This document shows, piece after piece, positions 42,456 through 51,312 of a stretch of 64,000 bases of DNA. Numbering within the stretch: position 1 is the first letter of the stretch; each line of letters starts with the position of its first letter. The position numbers and the translations under genes are program-made. A model generated the notes under the pieces. That model did no database searches and was not told the origin of the DNA. It saw only the letters and a program-made list of their open reading frames with translations. This stretch comes from Bacillota bacterium (GTDB lineage Bacteria > Bacillota > Clostridia > Christensenellales > Aristaeellaceae), in contig JAEZIN010000019.1 of NCBI GenBank assembly GCA_023436585.1, positions 1 to 64,000 of the forward strand. Direction: 5' to 3'.

Positions 42456-43154
42456 CTAGTTGGTAGCCTTGGGGCTCCGTGCCCCGAACAGCGCCGAACC
42501 TATACGCACCATGGTGGCGCCTTCCTGGGCGGCGACCAGATAATCCTGGGACATGCCCATGGATAATTCCTCCATGCACACGCCTTCTATTTTTGCCCTC
42601 TGCAAATCCTCAAAGAGTACGCGCATTTTTCTAAACAAAGGCCGAAGGCTTTGCGCGTCCTCCGAAAGGGGCATAACAGCCATCAGGCCGCGCACATGAA
42701 GCCCGGAAAGCTTTGCGCATTCCCTGAGAAAGCTTTCCGCCTCCACAAAGGGGATGCCCCCCTTTTGGGCTTCGCCGGCGACGTTTACCTGCACAAGCAC
42801 ATCCATCGTCAGGCCGGCTTTTTTCGCCTGGCGGTGGATTTCCCCTGCCAATTCCATTCTGTCCAGGGAATGTATCAAGCATACCTTATTCATTATATAT
42901 TTAACTTTGTTGGTTTGCAACCTTCCTATCAGATGCATCCGAAATTTTGGATGCAGAAACGGCATTTTTTCCAGCATTTCCTGCACCCTGTTCTCTCCCA
43001 GGTCGAGGATGCCCATATCATAGAGGGGGTTGACCGCATCCGCAGCCACCGTTTTGCTGACGGCGATGATCCGGGGTGCATATCCCCAGGCAGCGGAGGC
43101 GCTATGAAGCTCCCGCCGGATATTCTCAAGCCGAGATTCCAATCCTTCCCCCAT
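42456..43154 (-). CDS. YggS family pyridoxal-phosphate homeostasis protein
   Basis: About 232 residues, a single alanine-racemase-like barrel. The PLP-binding lysine lies in IIAVSKTV, followed by LGENRVQE and HLIGRLQTNK, all family hallmarks; SMGMSQDY near the end is the phosphate-binding segment. It buffers PLP and supplies it to enzymes. The ATG at 43154 is used because GGAGGGG is at the right distance; a GTG at 43160 is too close. It is known as ylmE in this cluster. Confidence 0.93.
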   Translation of the reverse strand: MGEGLESRLENIRRELHSASAAWGYAPRIIAVSKTVAADAVNPLYDMGILDLGENRVQEMLEKMPFLHPKFRMHLIGRLQTNKVKYIMNKVCLIHSLDRMELAGEIHRQAKKAGLTMDVLVQVNVAGEAQKGGIPFVEAESFLRECAKLSGLHVRGLMAVMPLSEDAQSLRPLFRKMRVLFEDLQRAKIEGVCMEELSMGMSQDYLVAAQEGATMVRIGSALFGARSPKATN

Positions 43155-43168
43155 CCTCACCCCTCCGG

Positions 43169-44389
43169 TTAAAACACGCGCACCGTCTGCCCCTCGTACA
43201 AAAACGCGGGAGGTACCGCCTCAATATAGGTGAATTCGCCATCCGAGGAGATGACCGTCACAGGGACAAGCGTCTGGTTCATGCCATCCAGCACCACGAC
43301 GCCCGTCGTGGCGGCGCCTGTGGTCTTGTCCCGCTGGGTATAGATGCACTTGGACGGCACCTTCATGCTGTTGACATACTCACCAATCTGCGCCTGGCAG
43401 GAGCGCATGAACAGCACCGGGGATACATCGGTGGGGACGGACAAACGCAGCAAAAGCTCGCCGCCTGAACGGGTAAAGGACGTGACTGTCGCGTTTACAA
43501 CCGTGTTTTCAAACTGCTCCAGCCTCAATTGATACGTCTGCCCCTGCTCGGGCGTCCAGTCCGTGTTCCCAAGAAGCAGCAGCACGCCCCATCCGTTTTG
43601 CCTTACAAGCCGGTAAATGGTGGTGCGGCCGCGCTCCGCAGTCGGTTTTTCCGGTTTCGCGCCGTTGAGCATGGCCCTGACCTGCGCGGGGGATACCTGG
43701 TCAAAGTTAAAGGTGCTCAGTTCCTCATACCCGTCGGTATAAAAGCTGACCAGGCTTTCCTGGGTGGCGGAGCGCTGCTTTGTATAGCTTTGAATGCGCT
43801 TTAATTGCGTGCTTTCATCGTCGTACAGGCGGGTCAGGCGCGTATCGTCCCGGTATTTCTCCCTTAAGTAATCCTGCCGGGCGGTGATGGACGCATCCAG
43901 TATCCGCTCCAGGTTCAGCATATTGCCCTTGGCGCCCTGCACCATTTGCCTGACTTCCAGCGCCCGCTGAACGACATCGTTCTCCAGCCTGGTCATCTTT
44001 TGATCGAAGGTGGGCTCCTTGGCAATCAGATTGCGGTGGTAATCCTTGATCTGATCCCGCAGATTCTGCAGCGAGGTGACTTCCTTCTGGCTGTAACCGG
44101 AGGAGTATACCAGGCAGATCAACACGCCCGGGTAGACCTTGCTGCCCTCCTCCGCCAGGTATTGAACGCTGGAAACGCCGTCCTCGTCATATGCCGTTTC
44201 ATTGCGCACGATCATAGCATCCCCATGATAGCTGAAACCCAGCGAACCGGAGGAGATGACGGCCGTCTTGATGCCGGCGGGAACCAGTGTCGTATATATA
44301 TACCAGCCGGAAAAGCCTAATACAGCCAGCACGAACAGGAAGCGGCCAAAACCAGACCTCCTTCGCGGAGGCATCCTTTGTCCGTACAT
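43169..44389 (-). CDS. HlyD-like membrane-anchored adaptor protein
   Basis: 406 residues with a short basic N-terminus, one membrane segment (FLFVLAVLGFSGWYIYTTLV), then an extracellular part with split biotinyl-lipoyl-like segments (GDAMIVRNETAYDEDG, and AEEGSKVYPGVLICLV), a long coiled coil (residues 120-210) and a beta-rich end. This matches HlyD-type proteins seen next to yggS/sepF in many Clostridia. No export ATPase is nearby, so it may serve in division or wall assembly; the role is unknown. Confidence 0.8.
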   Translation of the reverse strand: MYGQRMPPRRRSGFGRFLFVLAVLGFSGWYIYTTLVPAGIKTAVISSGSLGFSYHGDAMIVRNETAYDEDGVSSVQYLAEEGSKVYPGVLICLVYSSGYSQKEVTSLQNLRDQIKDYHRNLIAKEPTFDQKMTRLENDVVQRALEVRQMVQGAKGNMLNLERILDASITARQDYLREKYRDDTRLTRLYDDESTQLKRIQSYTKQRSATQESLVSFYTDGYEELSTFNFDQVSPAQVRAMLNGAKPEKPTAERGRTTIYRLVRQNGWGVLLLLGNTDWTPEQGQTYQLRLEQFENTVVNATVTSFTRSGGELLLRLSVPTDVSPVLFMRSCQAQIGEYVNSMKVPSKCIYTQRDKTTGAATTGVVVLDGMNQTLVPVTVISSDGEFTYIEAVPPAFLYEGQTVRVF

Positions 44390-44576
44390 GCCATCCCTCC
44401 CCGGTCGCAGCCATGCGAATATTCTTTACGAATTTGAAAAACTCCTGCAATATATGAATTCAATAGTAATATTTACAGTTGTTTGCCAAGGTATGTATGA
44501 TATCATTTCAGCATCCGCACCGCTTTCAAACAGAAAATGCGCAAAGCCGGCTTGGTGAATATATACCTACATGAAT

Positions 44577-45317
44577 TCATTGCAGGCCCTGCTGTTCTAT
44601 GCCTTTGAGCCTTGCCAGCACCCTGCGTTCCATACGGGAAACCTGCATTTGGCTGACACCCATGCGCCGCGCGGTTTCCCTTTGGCCAAGCCGCTGCTCA
44701 TACCTCAGCTCCAGCAGCTTCTTTTCCTCGGGCGTGACCATATCATACACCCAATGAATCCAGTCCCTGTGCTCCACCGACTCAAAGCCCGTATCCTCGC
44801 TGCCCAGCCGGGCAATGATGCGCTGCTCCTCCTCCGGGTCCATGGGCGCATCCAGGAAGAACACGTCGGTATTCTGGCGAAGGTCCAGCAGGGACAAAAG
44901 CTCCTCCATGGGCATACGCATTTCCTGGGAAAGCTCACTCATGGTAGGCTCCCGCATCAGTTCCCGCGTCAGCCTTTCCCGGGCCTTTTGCAGGTGGTAC
45001 AGCCGGTTCTTCGCATCCCTGGGCAGGCGGAGGGCGTCGCCCTTGTCTCTTATGTAATTGCGCACATCCCCCGCGATGGTGGGCGTGGCATATGTGGCAA
45101 AACGCAGCCCAAGCTCCGGCTTGAAGCGCTGAATGGCTTTCATCAAACCGATGCTTGCCACCTGCTCCAAGTCCTCCAGCTCCACACCCCGGCCCACAAA
45201 CCGGCGCGCAATTTGGCGGGCCAGGGGAAGATATCCCTCCACCAGCTGCGCCATCAGTTCAGGCTGCGGCCCCTGCCTGTATTCAAGCAAGAGCGGCACC
45301 AATCTTTCGTCCTTCAT
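44577..45317 (-). CDS. SigF/SigB-type RNA polymerase sigma factor
   Basis: 246 residues with regions 2, 3 and 4. Region 2: YLPLARQIARRFVGRGVELEDLEQ and RFATYATPTIAGDVRNYIRD. Region 3: LTRELMREPTMSELSQEM. Region 4: RYEQRLGQRETARRMGVSQM. This architecture belongs to the SigB/SigF/SigG group, which direct stress or sporulation genes and are held by a kinase-like anti-sigma factor. The gene 11 bases upstream encodes such a protein. There is no SpoIIAA-like antagonist next to it, so which sigma this is cannot be fixed. Confidence 0.88.
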   Translation of the reverse strand: MKDERLVPLLLEYRQGPQPELMAQLVEGYLPLARQIARRFVGRGVELEDLEQVASIGLMKAIQRFKPELGLRFATYATPTIAGDVRNYIRDKGDALRLPRDAKNRLYHLQKARERLTRELMREPTMSELSQEMRMPMEELLSLLDLRQNTDVFFLDAPMDPEEEQRIIARLGSEDTGFESVEHRDWIHWVYDMVTPEEKKLLELRYEQRLGQRETARRMGVSQMQVSRMERRVLARLKGIEQQGLQ

Positions 45318-45327
45318 GGCGTCCCCC

Positions 45328-45723
45328 TTACAGCGCGTGAAGCGGCAGCGTCAGGGCTACCGAGCGGATGCAAACCCCGTCTTCCTCCAGCTCCACTTTG
45401 GGGATCAGCGTTTCCAATATGCCCCGTGTCACATCCAGGTCCACTTCCTCGCAGGTCTGGCAATCCTGCGCAAAGTCGCAGGCAAACACAGTGCAAACCG
45501 CCTCGTCCTTCAGGCTGCAGACAATATGGATGCTGCTTACCTTTCGGGGCTGGTGAAGAAGGAAATCACATGTCTCATCCGCCGCTGTGCGCAAATCATC
45601 CACCAGATCGATATTAAGCCCCATCAAGGCGCCCGCGCCTCCCAGGGCCATGCGGACCACAAGCATCCAGTTGGGATCGGCAGGAACGGTGAGTGACAAA
45701 CAGTTCTCCTGCTTGACTGCCAT
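45328..45723 (-). CDS. RsbW/SpoIIAB-like anti-sigma factor, possibly without kinase activity
   Basis: 131 residues with the GHKL-type fold of anti-sigma kinases: an opening LSLTVPADPNWMLVVRMAL, then the N-box helix LVDDLRTAADETCDFLLHQ. In active RsbW/SpoIIAB the N-box carries a magnesium-binding Asn (usually E-x-x-x-NA); here the matching place reads ETCDF, and no DxGxG box is clear. It is likely to bind the adjacent sigma factor, but kinase activity is doubtful. AAAGGAG precedes the ATG. Confidence 0.75.
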   Translation of the reverse strand: MAVKQENCLSLTVPADPNWMLVVRMALGGAGALMGLNIDLVDDLRTAADETCDFLLHQPRKVSSIHIVCSLKDEAVCTVFACDFAQDCQTCEEVDLDVTRGILETLIPKVELEEDGVCIRSVALTLPLHAL

Positions 45724-45774
45724 GAGCAGTGCTCCTTTCCAAAACGGTGAAACCGTCCTATTTGTCAGTGTATT

Positions 45775-46554
45775 TCAGGTGCCTGAAACACTTAATGTTA
45801 CCACATCATAGATCATTTTTGCAAGCAGAAGGGCCAAAACAGCCATCAGCATCCACTTAATGAAGCCTGTCCCCTTTTTAATGGTCAGGCCGGCGCCAAG
45901 ATACCCGCCCACCATGGCGCACAACGCGGCGGGCAGGCCCAGCAGGTACAGCACCTTGCCGTTGGTTACAAGCATGGCCAGCGCGGCCACATTGCTGGCC
46001 AGATTCACGATTTTGGCCGTGCCGCTGGCCGCAACCGCCGTAATCCCCAGGATCATGGTAAAAAGCAGGATCAGGAAGGTGCCTGTACCCGGCCCCACCA
46101 GCCCGTCATAAAAGCCGATGAACAGGCCAATGAGGAAAGAGACGGGAAGCACCCATTTCTCCGGGATGCGCATGCGCGCGGCAAGGGAATCCCTGCGGCG
46201 CAGCACTATGGCCGCCACCAGCGGGATCGCACCTATCACAATAATGCGCATGGTGTGATCGGGGATGGTCTGCAAAAGCATCGCCCCCAAAGCGCTGCCG
46301 GGCAGAGCGCCGATCACCGCCGCCAGCGCCACCAACCAGTTCACCTGTTTGGCGCGGCCGTAGCGTATGGATGCCACAGTGGTGCCCAGTGCCGCGGAGA
46401 GCTTATTGGTACCCGCCGCCGCAGACATCGGGAGTCCGGCCAGCAGATAAGCGGGCAGGGATATCAGCCCGCCGCCGCCGGCCACGCTGTCTACAAAGCC
46501 CGCCAGCAGCGCCAGCGGGCATACAATAAGAAGCATTTGTGCCGTAACCTGCAT
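45775..46554 (-). CDS. TauE/SafE (TSUP) family membrane transporter
   Basis: 259 residues with about eight membrane segments and the two TSUP repeats (VDSVAGGGGLISLPAYLLAG and GFYDGLVGPGTGTFLILLF). The family moves sulfite, sulfonates or other small organic anions out of, or into, the cell. The substrate is not evident. It stands between the sigma pair and aspartate kinase without clear coupling. Confidence 0.9.
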   Translation of the reverse strand: MQVTAQMLLIVCPLALLAGFVDSVAGGGGLISLPAYLLAGLPMSAAAGTNKLSAALGTTVASIRYGRAKQVNWLVALAAVIGALPGSALGAMLLQTIPDHTMRIIVIGAIPLVAAIVLRRRDSLAARMRIPEKWVLPVSFLIGLFIGFYDGLVGPGTGTFLILLFTMILGITAVAASGTAKIVNLASNVAALAMLVTNGKVLYLLGLPAALCAMVGGYLGAGLTIKKGTGFIKWMLMAVLALLLAKMIYDVVTLSVSGT

Positions 46555-46625
46555 CTTTAGTCACCTGCGTCATTTTATGGGGAAGGGTGCCGAACCTGCC
46601 GGCACCCTATAAGTCCATCTATTTG

Positions 46626-47942
46626 TTACCTGACGAATTCATCATAAATCGCGCGGATGGTCTGCTCAAAATCCGAATCATCCACGCCGACGATAATGGA
46701 AAGCTCGCTGGAGCCCTGATCGATCATGCGGACGTTGATACCGGCCCGGCTCATGGCGCCAAAGAGCCTGGCGGCCGTGCCGCAGTTATGGACCATGCCG
46801 CGGCCTACGGTGGCGATCACGGCCAGGTTGTCATTGATGGTGATGGTGTCCGGCTCCGCAAGATCGATAATGCGGTTGACCACCGCGTCCCGGCAGGCAG
46901 CCAGTGTTTCCCTGTTCACCACAACGCACAAGGTATCGATGCCCGTGGGCATATGCTCAAAAGAAAGGTGCTGTTCCTCCATGGCCTGCAAAACGCGGCG
47001 GGCAAAGCCCACCTCTGTGTTCATCATGGCCTTTTCCACGGAGATGATGGAAAAGCCCTTCTTGCCCGCGATGCCGGTAATGACGTGCGGGTTTTCCTTT
47101 TCCACCGCGCCAAAGCGTATGAAGGTACCGGGATGCTCGGGGCAGTTGGTGTTGCGGATGTTGGTGGTGATGCCGGCCCTGTGCACCGGAAAGACGGAAT
47201 CCTCATGGAGCACGGTGGCGCCCATGTAAGAAAGCTCGCGCAGCTCCTGATAGGTGATGCTTTCAATCTGCATCGCCCCGGGCACGATCCTCGGGTCGGC
47301 CATAAGGAAGCCCGATACATCCGTCCAGTTCTCATACACCTCGGCGTTCACCGCCCTGGCCACGATGGCCCCGGAGATGTCGCTGCCGCCCCTGGAGAAG
47401 GTGCGGACCCGGCCGTCGGGCGTAGCCCCATAAAAGCCTGGGATTACCGCCCGTTTTGATTCCTTCAGGCGGGAGGAGAGTACCTCCTGCGTTTTTTCGC
47501 TGTCAAACGTACCGTCCGCCCGGAAGAAGATCACCTGGGCGGCGTCGATAAATTCCATATCCAAATAATCGGCCAATAAGAGTCCGTTCAGATATTCGCC
47601 GCGGCTGGCGGCATAATCCGCCGTGGCCCCGTTTAAAATCGCTTCATTGATTTCATCGAGTTCGCCGCGAAGGTCTATAGAAAGGCCCAGTTCCTCGGCG
47701 ATATCCATATAGCGGGCAGCGATGAGATCAAAAACTTCGTCATACTCCTTACCCTGCGTATTCAGGCGCTGACAGCGGTATAAAAGGTCAGTCACCTTGT
47801 CATCCCCGTCATATCGGCGGCCGGGTGCGCTGGGCACGACATATGCCCGCTCCGGATCCATCAAAACAATGGCCCGGACCTTTTCAAACTGGCATGCATC
47901 CGCAAGGGAACTGCCGCCAAATTTCGCCACTTTGATCCCCAT
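46626..47942 (-). CDS. lysC: Aspartate kinase
   Basis: 438 residues from the ATG at 47942, with GGAGGGTGAGG just upstream. It catalyses the first step of the aspartate pathway to lysine, threonine and methionine. The kinase signature KVAKFGGSSLAD starts at residue 4, RTFSRGGSDISGAIVARA is the substrate/ATP site, and two ACT domains (beginning near residues 300 and 375) end the protein, implying feedback control. It is monofunctional, with no homoserine dehydrogenase fused or adjacent. Confidence 0.95.
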   Translation of the reverse strand: MGIKVAKFGGSSLADACQFEKVRAIVLMDPERAYVVPSAPGRRYDGDDKVTDLLYRCQRLNTQGKEYDEVFDLIAARYMDIAEELGLSIDLRGELDEINEAILNGATADYAASRGEYLNGLLLADYLDMEFIDAAQVIFFRADGTFDSEKTQEVLSSRLKESKRAVIPGFYGATPDGRVRTFSRGGSDISGAIVARAVNAEVYENWTDVSGFLMADPRIVPGAMQIESITYQELRELSYMGATVLHEDSVFPVHRAGITTNIRNTNCPEHPGTFIRFGAVEKENPHVITGIAGKKGFSIISVEKAMMNTEVGFARRVLQAMEEQHLSFEHMPTGIDTLCVVVNRETLAACRDAVVNRIIDLAEPDTITINDNLAVIATVGRGMVHNCGTAARLFGAMSRAGINVRMIDQGSSELSIIVGVDDSDFEQTIRAIYDEFVR

Positions 47943-48310
47943 TTCCTCACCCTCCATAAAGAAAGACGCGCCCCTTGCGCCATACAGGTTATTGTAGCGA
48001 AGGGGCCCTGCAAAGTCAATCATTGCTTATGAAAAAAACAAGGCAACCGCTTGTAAAACCATATGGCTTGGAGGGCCGCATTCCATCCGGTCAATCGTCG
48101 CCACGGAGCATTGTCGCTTTCATGGCTCATTCGCCAGCCTCCTTCGCTATGCTTCATCCGCCACAGGCGGCGCTCAGCTACGGAGCCCTCCATGTGTAAT
48201 CAATTCCTGCAGCCGGATTTCGCCCGGAATTTTCGTGAGAAAATTCAAAAATCCGGTCGATCATTCCAGGCAGCCGTTTTCGGCAAAGCCGCGGGCGGCT
48301 GCCTGGAATG
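47943..48310. other. Repeat-rich intergenic region without a gene
   Basis: There is no credible gene. GGAGGGC (near 48070) and GCCCTCC (near 48190) form one inverted repeat enclosing two CGGAGC direct repeats. CATTCCAGGCAGCCG (48263-48277) and CGGCTGCCTGGAATG form a second 15-bp one. It could be a decayed miniature mobile element. Confidence 0.4.
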
Positions 48311-48345
48311 AAAAAAACCATCCCCCAAACACATGGGCGATGGTT
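48311..48345 (-). terminator. Terminator of the GNAT gene
   Basis: On the minus strand AACCATCGCCCA pairs with TGGGGGATGGTT and is followed by a T-run. Confidence 0.75.
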
Positions 48346-48375
48346 CATGGTATGCTTTGCGGCAGGCGGGGGTGT

Positions 48376-48894
48376 TCACGCCTTGCAAAGGCCCAGCGTC
48401 ACCACGTCATGGTAAGCGCCCTCCCGCCACAATTCACTTTTGAACAGCCCTTCCTTCACAAAACCGCACTTTTCGTAGCAGGCCAGCGCCTGCTGGTTAA
48501 AGGCGAAGACGGATAATTTCAGCTTGTGCAGGTTCATTTCCTCAAACGCGAAACGGATCAAAAGCCGCAGCGCGTCGGAGCCGTAGCCGTGCCCCCTAAA
48601 GGATGCGTCCCCGATCATGATGCCGATCTCGGCCACCCGGTTTTTCCAGTCCACCCTTGTATACCCGCACCTGCCAATGAGCTTTCCATCCAGTGTTTCA
48701 ATGGCAAACTGGTATTCCCCCCGGGTATAGCTTGTCTGCTGGTCCAGGAACCGGGCCTCATCCTCCCGGGAGCTGGGATACAATATGCCGGAGGACATGC
48801 CCCGCACGGTATCGTAATCGTTCATGAAAGCCCAATGGGCTTCCACGTCCCCACGCTCAAAGGCCCTTAAGCGCACCAATTCTCCCTGATACAT
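48376..48894 (-). CDS. GNAT N-acetyltransferase, RimJ/RimL type
   Basis: 172 residues. The fold is complete: N-terminal LVRLRAFERGDVEAHWAF, the central RVAEIGIMIGDASFRGHGYG acetyl-CoA loop, and AFNQQALACYEKCGFVKEGL near the end. This subfamily acetylates protein N-termini, spermidine or small amines; the substrate is not evident. It is similar in layout to the next gene and may be an old duplication. Confidence 0.88.
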   Translation of the reverse strand: MYQGELVRLRAFERGDVEAHWAFMNDYDTVRGMSSGILYPSSREDEARFLDQQTSYTRGEYQFAIETLDGKLIGRCGYTRVDWKNRVAEIGIMIGDASFRGHGYGSDALRLLIRFAFEEMNLHKLKLSVFAFNQQALACYEKCGFVKEGLFKSELWREGAYHDVVTLGLCKA

Positions 48895-48999
48895 TCTCTT
48901 TCTTATGCCTTTTCCAGTTCATCGCGCCTGCCGCCCATAAATGGACCACCGGCGCGCTGTTCCTATGATAGGCATTATCCTGCTACAATCCCGCATCCC

Positions 49000-49551
49000 T
49001 TATTCCTTTGGCCTGGCTTCCCATTCTTCCCGGAGCACGCTCATGAGAATAACGTCCATATACGCTCCCCGGCAAAATCTCGCGTGGCGCTTGACGCCTT
49101 CCTTTATAAAGCCCACGCGTTCATAGCAGGCAATACCACGGCTGTTGCCGGCGTATACATCCAACTGCACCCTTTCCAGCCCCAGTTGCATAAAGGCATA
49201 CCCGCAAAGGAGCGTCAGCGCCTCTGTGCCTATGCCGCTGCCGCGGTTTTTCCTGTCCGCGATAACGATGCCCACGGTGCCGCAGCGGTCGATCCAGTTG
49301 ATGTCCATCAAATCGGCCTGGCCAATATATTCCTGTGTTTCCCTGTCGGCGATCACAAACCCGGCTTCCCGCCTGCCGCCGGAAAGGCGCATCTCCAAAA
49401 AGTCCTCGCTGTTTCTTACCGTCTGCGGCCAAGTGAATAGATCGGAAAGATACTTGGTGGTTTCCATATCGTTCACCCAGGCGGTGATGTGGCTTAAATC
49501 GTCCCTGCGGTACTCGCGGAGCATGATCTTGTCGCCATATATATGTGGCAT
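49000..49551 (-). CDS. GNAT N-acetyltransferase
   Basis: 183 residues from the ATG at 49551, where AGGAGG is eight bases upstream; the ATG at 49557 is too close. Motif A is IADRKNRGSGIGTEALTLL and the end carries NSRGIACYERVGFIKEGV. It is of the RimJ/RimL or spermidine acetyltransferase type, substrate unknown. 105 bases separate it from the related gene downstream. Confidence 0.88.
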   Translation of the reverse strand: MPHIYGDKIMLREYRRDDLSHITAWVNDMETTKYLSDLFTWPQTVRNSEDFLEMRLSGGRREAGFVIADRETQEYIGQADLMDINWIDRCGTVGIVIADRKNRGSGIGTEALTLLCGYAFMQLGLERVQLDVYAGNSRGIACYERVGFIKEGVKRHARFCRGAYMDVILMSVLREEWEARPKE

Positions 49552-49645
49552 GTACATTTCCTCCTAATCTTGAGCGGTCTTAAAAATGCATATACGCAGG
49601 CCGGCGGATACGCGTGCTTATCCGCCGGCCGAATAAAAATCCTTT

Positions 49646-50032
49646 TCAGTGGGAACAGCCGCAATCCCCGCAGCAACCATCCTGGTGCCCGTGGTCATGG
49701 TCATGACCGCAGCAGCAGCCTTCCTCCCCGCCCATGGCGTCCTGAAGCTGCATTTCCGTATACTTCTGCAATATCGTCTGGATGATGTCATCCTCCGTGA
49801 CGACCTCGAAGGAAAGCTCGCCTTCCTCCGTATCGGTAAGCCTGGTGATGAGAAGCTGTTCCTCGCCGTTTGCGTCGTTTTCCAGCTCCACCAGCACCAC
49901 ATATTCCTGCCCCTCGTAAGGCAAGACTGCGCCGTACCGGAAACGGTACACAGTGCCATCTGGGGCGGTCAGCTCGACCACGGCATCCGCAAGTGCCTCT
50001 GCGTCAAAATCCGCCTGGGGATTATTCGTCAT
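49646..50032 (-). CDS. DUF1292 protein with a Cys/His-rich tail
   Basis: 128 residues from the ATG at 50032. The DUF1292 core (VELTAPDGTVYRFRYGAVL to EVVTEDD, residues 18-85) is a small beta-rich domain of unknown function common beside ruvX. The last 25 residues are a run of Cys, His and Asp (CCCGHDHDHGHQDGCC and more) which would bind transition metals and is not part of the family core. The start overlaps the end of the RuvX-DUF1292 gene by 11 bases, so the pair is coupled. Confidence 0.85.
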   Translation of the reverse strand: MTNNPQADFDAEALADAVVELTAPDGTVYRFRYGAVLPYEGQEYVVLVELENDANGEEQLLITRLTDTEEGELSFEVVTEDDIIQTILQKYTEMQLQDAMGGEEGCCCGHDHDHGHQDGCCGDCGCSH

Positions 50033-50786
50033 CTTCGCCCTCATCCTCGTCATCCGCGGGGATGGCGTCGTCTTCTTCCTCCACAGCGGCCACGAACTTG
50101 TCAAACACGGCCTGGAGCACGTTGTCATCTTCGATGGTCACATAGCAGTCCTCGCCCTTGTCGTCCTTCTCCATCTTGAGTATGACGACTTCGCCTTCCT
50201 CATTGTCCTCATCCTCTTGGGCGGCCATCAGGACGATATAATAGCTCCCCTCGTGTTCAACGGTCATCAGGTGCTCAAACTCAACGGCTTTGCCCTGCTC
50301 ATCCACCAGTTCGATCATGCTGTTTTCGCCTTCCATGATTTTGTCCTCGCTTCTAAGATTTCTATCGACAGGCATTGCGCCGCTGTCGAGCCATTGCTGC
50401 AGGATTACCGCCGCGGCCACCTTGTCCACCGTCTCCCGGCGGCCTTCCCTGCGCATGCCGCCTTCCAAAAGTGCCTTTTCCGCGGCCACGGTGGAAAGGC
50501 GCTCATCCTGGAACTGCACAGACAGCCCCGCCTTTGTAAGTTCCGCGCAAAACGCCCGGACCTTTTGTGCCTGACCGCCCTCGCTGCCGTCCATATTCCT
50601 GGGCAAGCCGCACAGAACCACATGGGTGTCATACTCCTGGCAAAGAGACAGGATATGGCGCACATCGGGACCGTAGCCCACCCGCCGGTATACGGATACG
50701 GGCTGGGCGATGCACCTGCTCGCATCGCTCACCGCAATGCCTATGCGCACATCCCCCACATCCAGCGCCAGTACCCGTTCGTCCAT
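50022..50786 (-). CDS. RuvX/YqgF nuclease fused to a DUF1292 domain
   Basis: 254 residues from the ATG at 50786 (GGGGGAA upstream). Residues 1-140 are RuvX/YqgF with the catalytic set intact: LALDVGDVRIGIAVSD, QFQDERLSTVAAEKAL and VDKVAAAVILQQWL. This family acts on Holliday junctions or the pre-16S rRNA 5' end. Residues 155-254 are a DUF1292 domain (MIELVDEQGKAVEFEHLMTV) with an acidic tail. In most Firmicutes these are separate genes. An internal ATG (MEGENS) with GAGGACA upstream could also give the second domain alone. Confidence 0.87.
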   Translation of the reverse strand: MDERVLALDVGDVRIGIAVSDASRCIAQPVSVYRRVGYGPDVRHILSLCQEYDTHVVLCGLPRNMDGSEGGQAQKVRAFCAELTKAGLSVQFQDERLSTVAAEKALLEGGMRREGRRETVDKVAAAVILQQWLDSGAMPVDRNLRSEDKIMEGENSMIELVDEQGKAVEFEHLMTVEHEGSYYIVLMAAQEDEDNEEGEVVILKMEKDDKGEDCYVTIEDDNVLQAVFDKFVAAVEEEDDAIPADDEDEGEDDE

Positions 50787-50942
50787 CTGTTCCCCCACAT
50801 GCCTATAATAATCGAAGGCCTCCCATGGCGGCCAATGGGAAGATGACTTCCTGGCCATGCTGCCGGGATCAAAGCCCGCCGGCGCACGGCGCCTTTGGCG
50901 CCATCGGATGCCTTCTTTTAACGGAAATCGCTTTCCGGCGGC

Positions 50943-51206
50943 TTAGTTGGCAGACTGCCCGGAAAGATAATACCGAACAACTTCTTCCAAAAGCTCATCC
51001 CGCTCCACGCGGCAGATCATGCTGCGTGCCTGATTGTGACTGGTGATATACGTTGGATCACCAGAAATCAGGTAGCCCACGATCTGGGTGATGGGATCAT
51101 AGCCCTTTGCCTGCAGCGCACGGTAAACATACCGCAATATCTCGCTGGCCTGGTTTCCGCTCTCTGTTAGCGGGGGCAGTTTCGTGGTCTCAAATGCGTC
51201 GGGCAT
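50943..51206 (-). CDS. IreB family regulatory phosphoprotein
   Basis: 87 residues from the ATG at 51206 (AGGGAGGTAAG upstream). The sequence RYVYRALQAKGYDPITQIVGYLISGDPTYIT is the UPF0297/IreB hallmark. In Enterococcus the homologue is phosphorylated by a PASTA kinase (IreK) and affects cephalosporin resistance. The place just upstream of ruvX is the usual one in Firmicutes. Confidence 0.95.
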   Translation of the reverse strand: MPDAFETTKLPPLTESGNQASEILRYVYRALQAKGYDPITQIVGYLISGDPTYITSHNQARSMICRVERDELLEEVVRYYLSGQSAN

Positions 51207-51312
51207 TGGTCTTACCTCCCTTCCCTGACTTGCACCCATTATACACCAGGGCAGGCGCTTTTTCAACGTAGCATTGCCAATTTCTTCATCTTTTCGCTTC
51301 AAAACCACACTT

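Noticed and set aside
44571..45617. Open frame of 348 codons opposite the sigma/anti-sigma genes
   Set aside because: It covers two well-supported genes on the other strand and shows only low-complexity His/Leu/Pro content.
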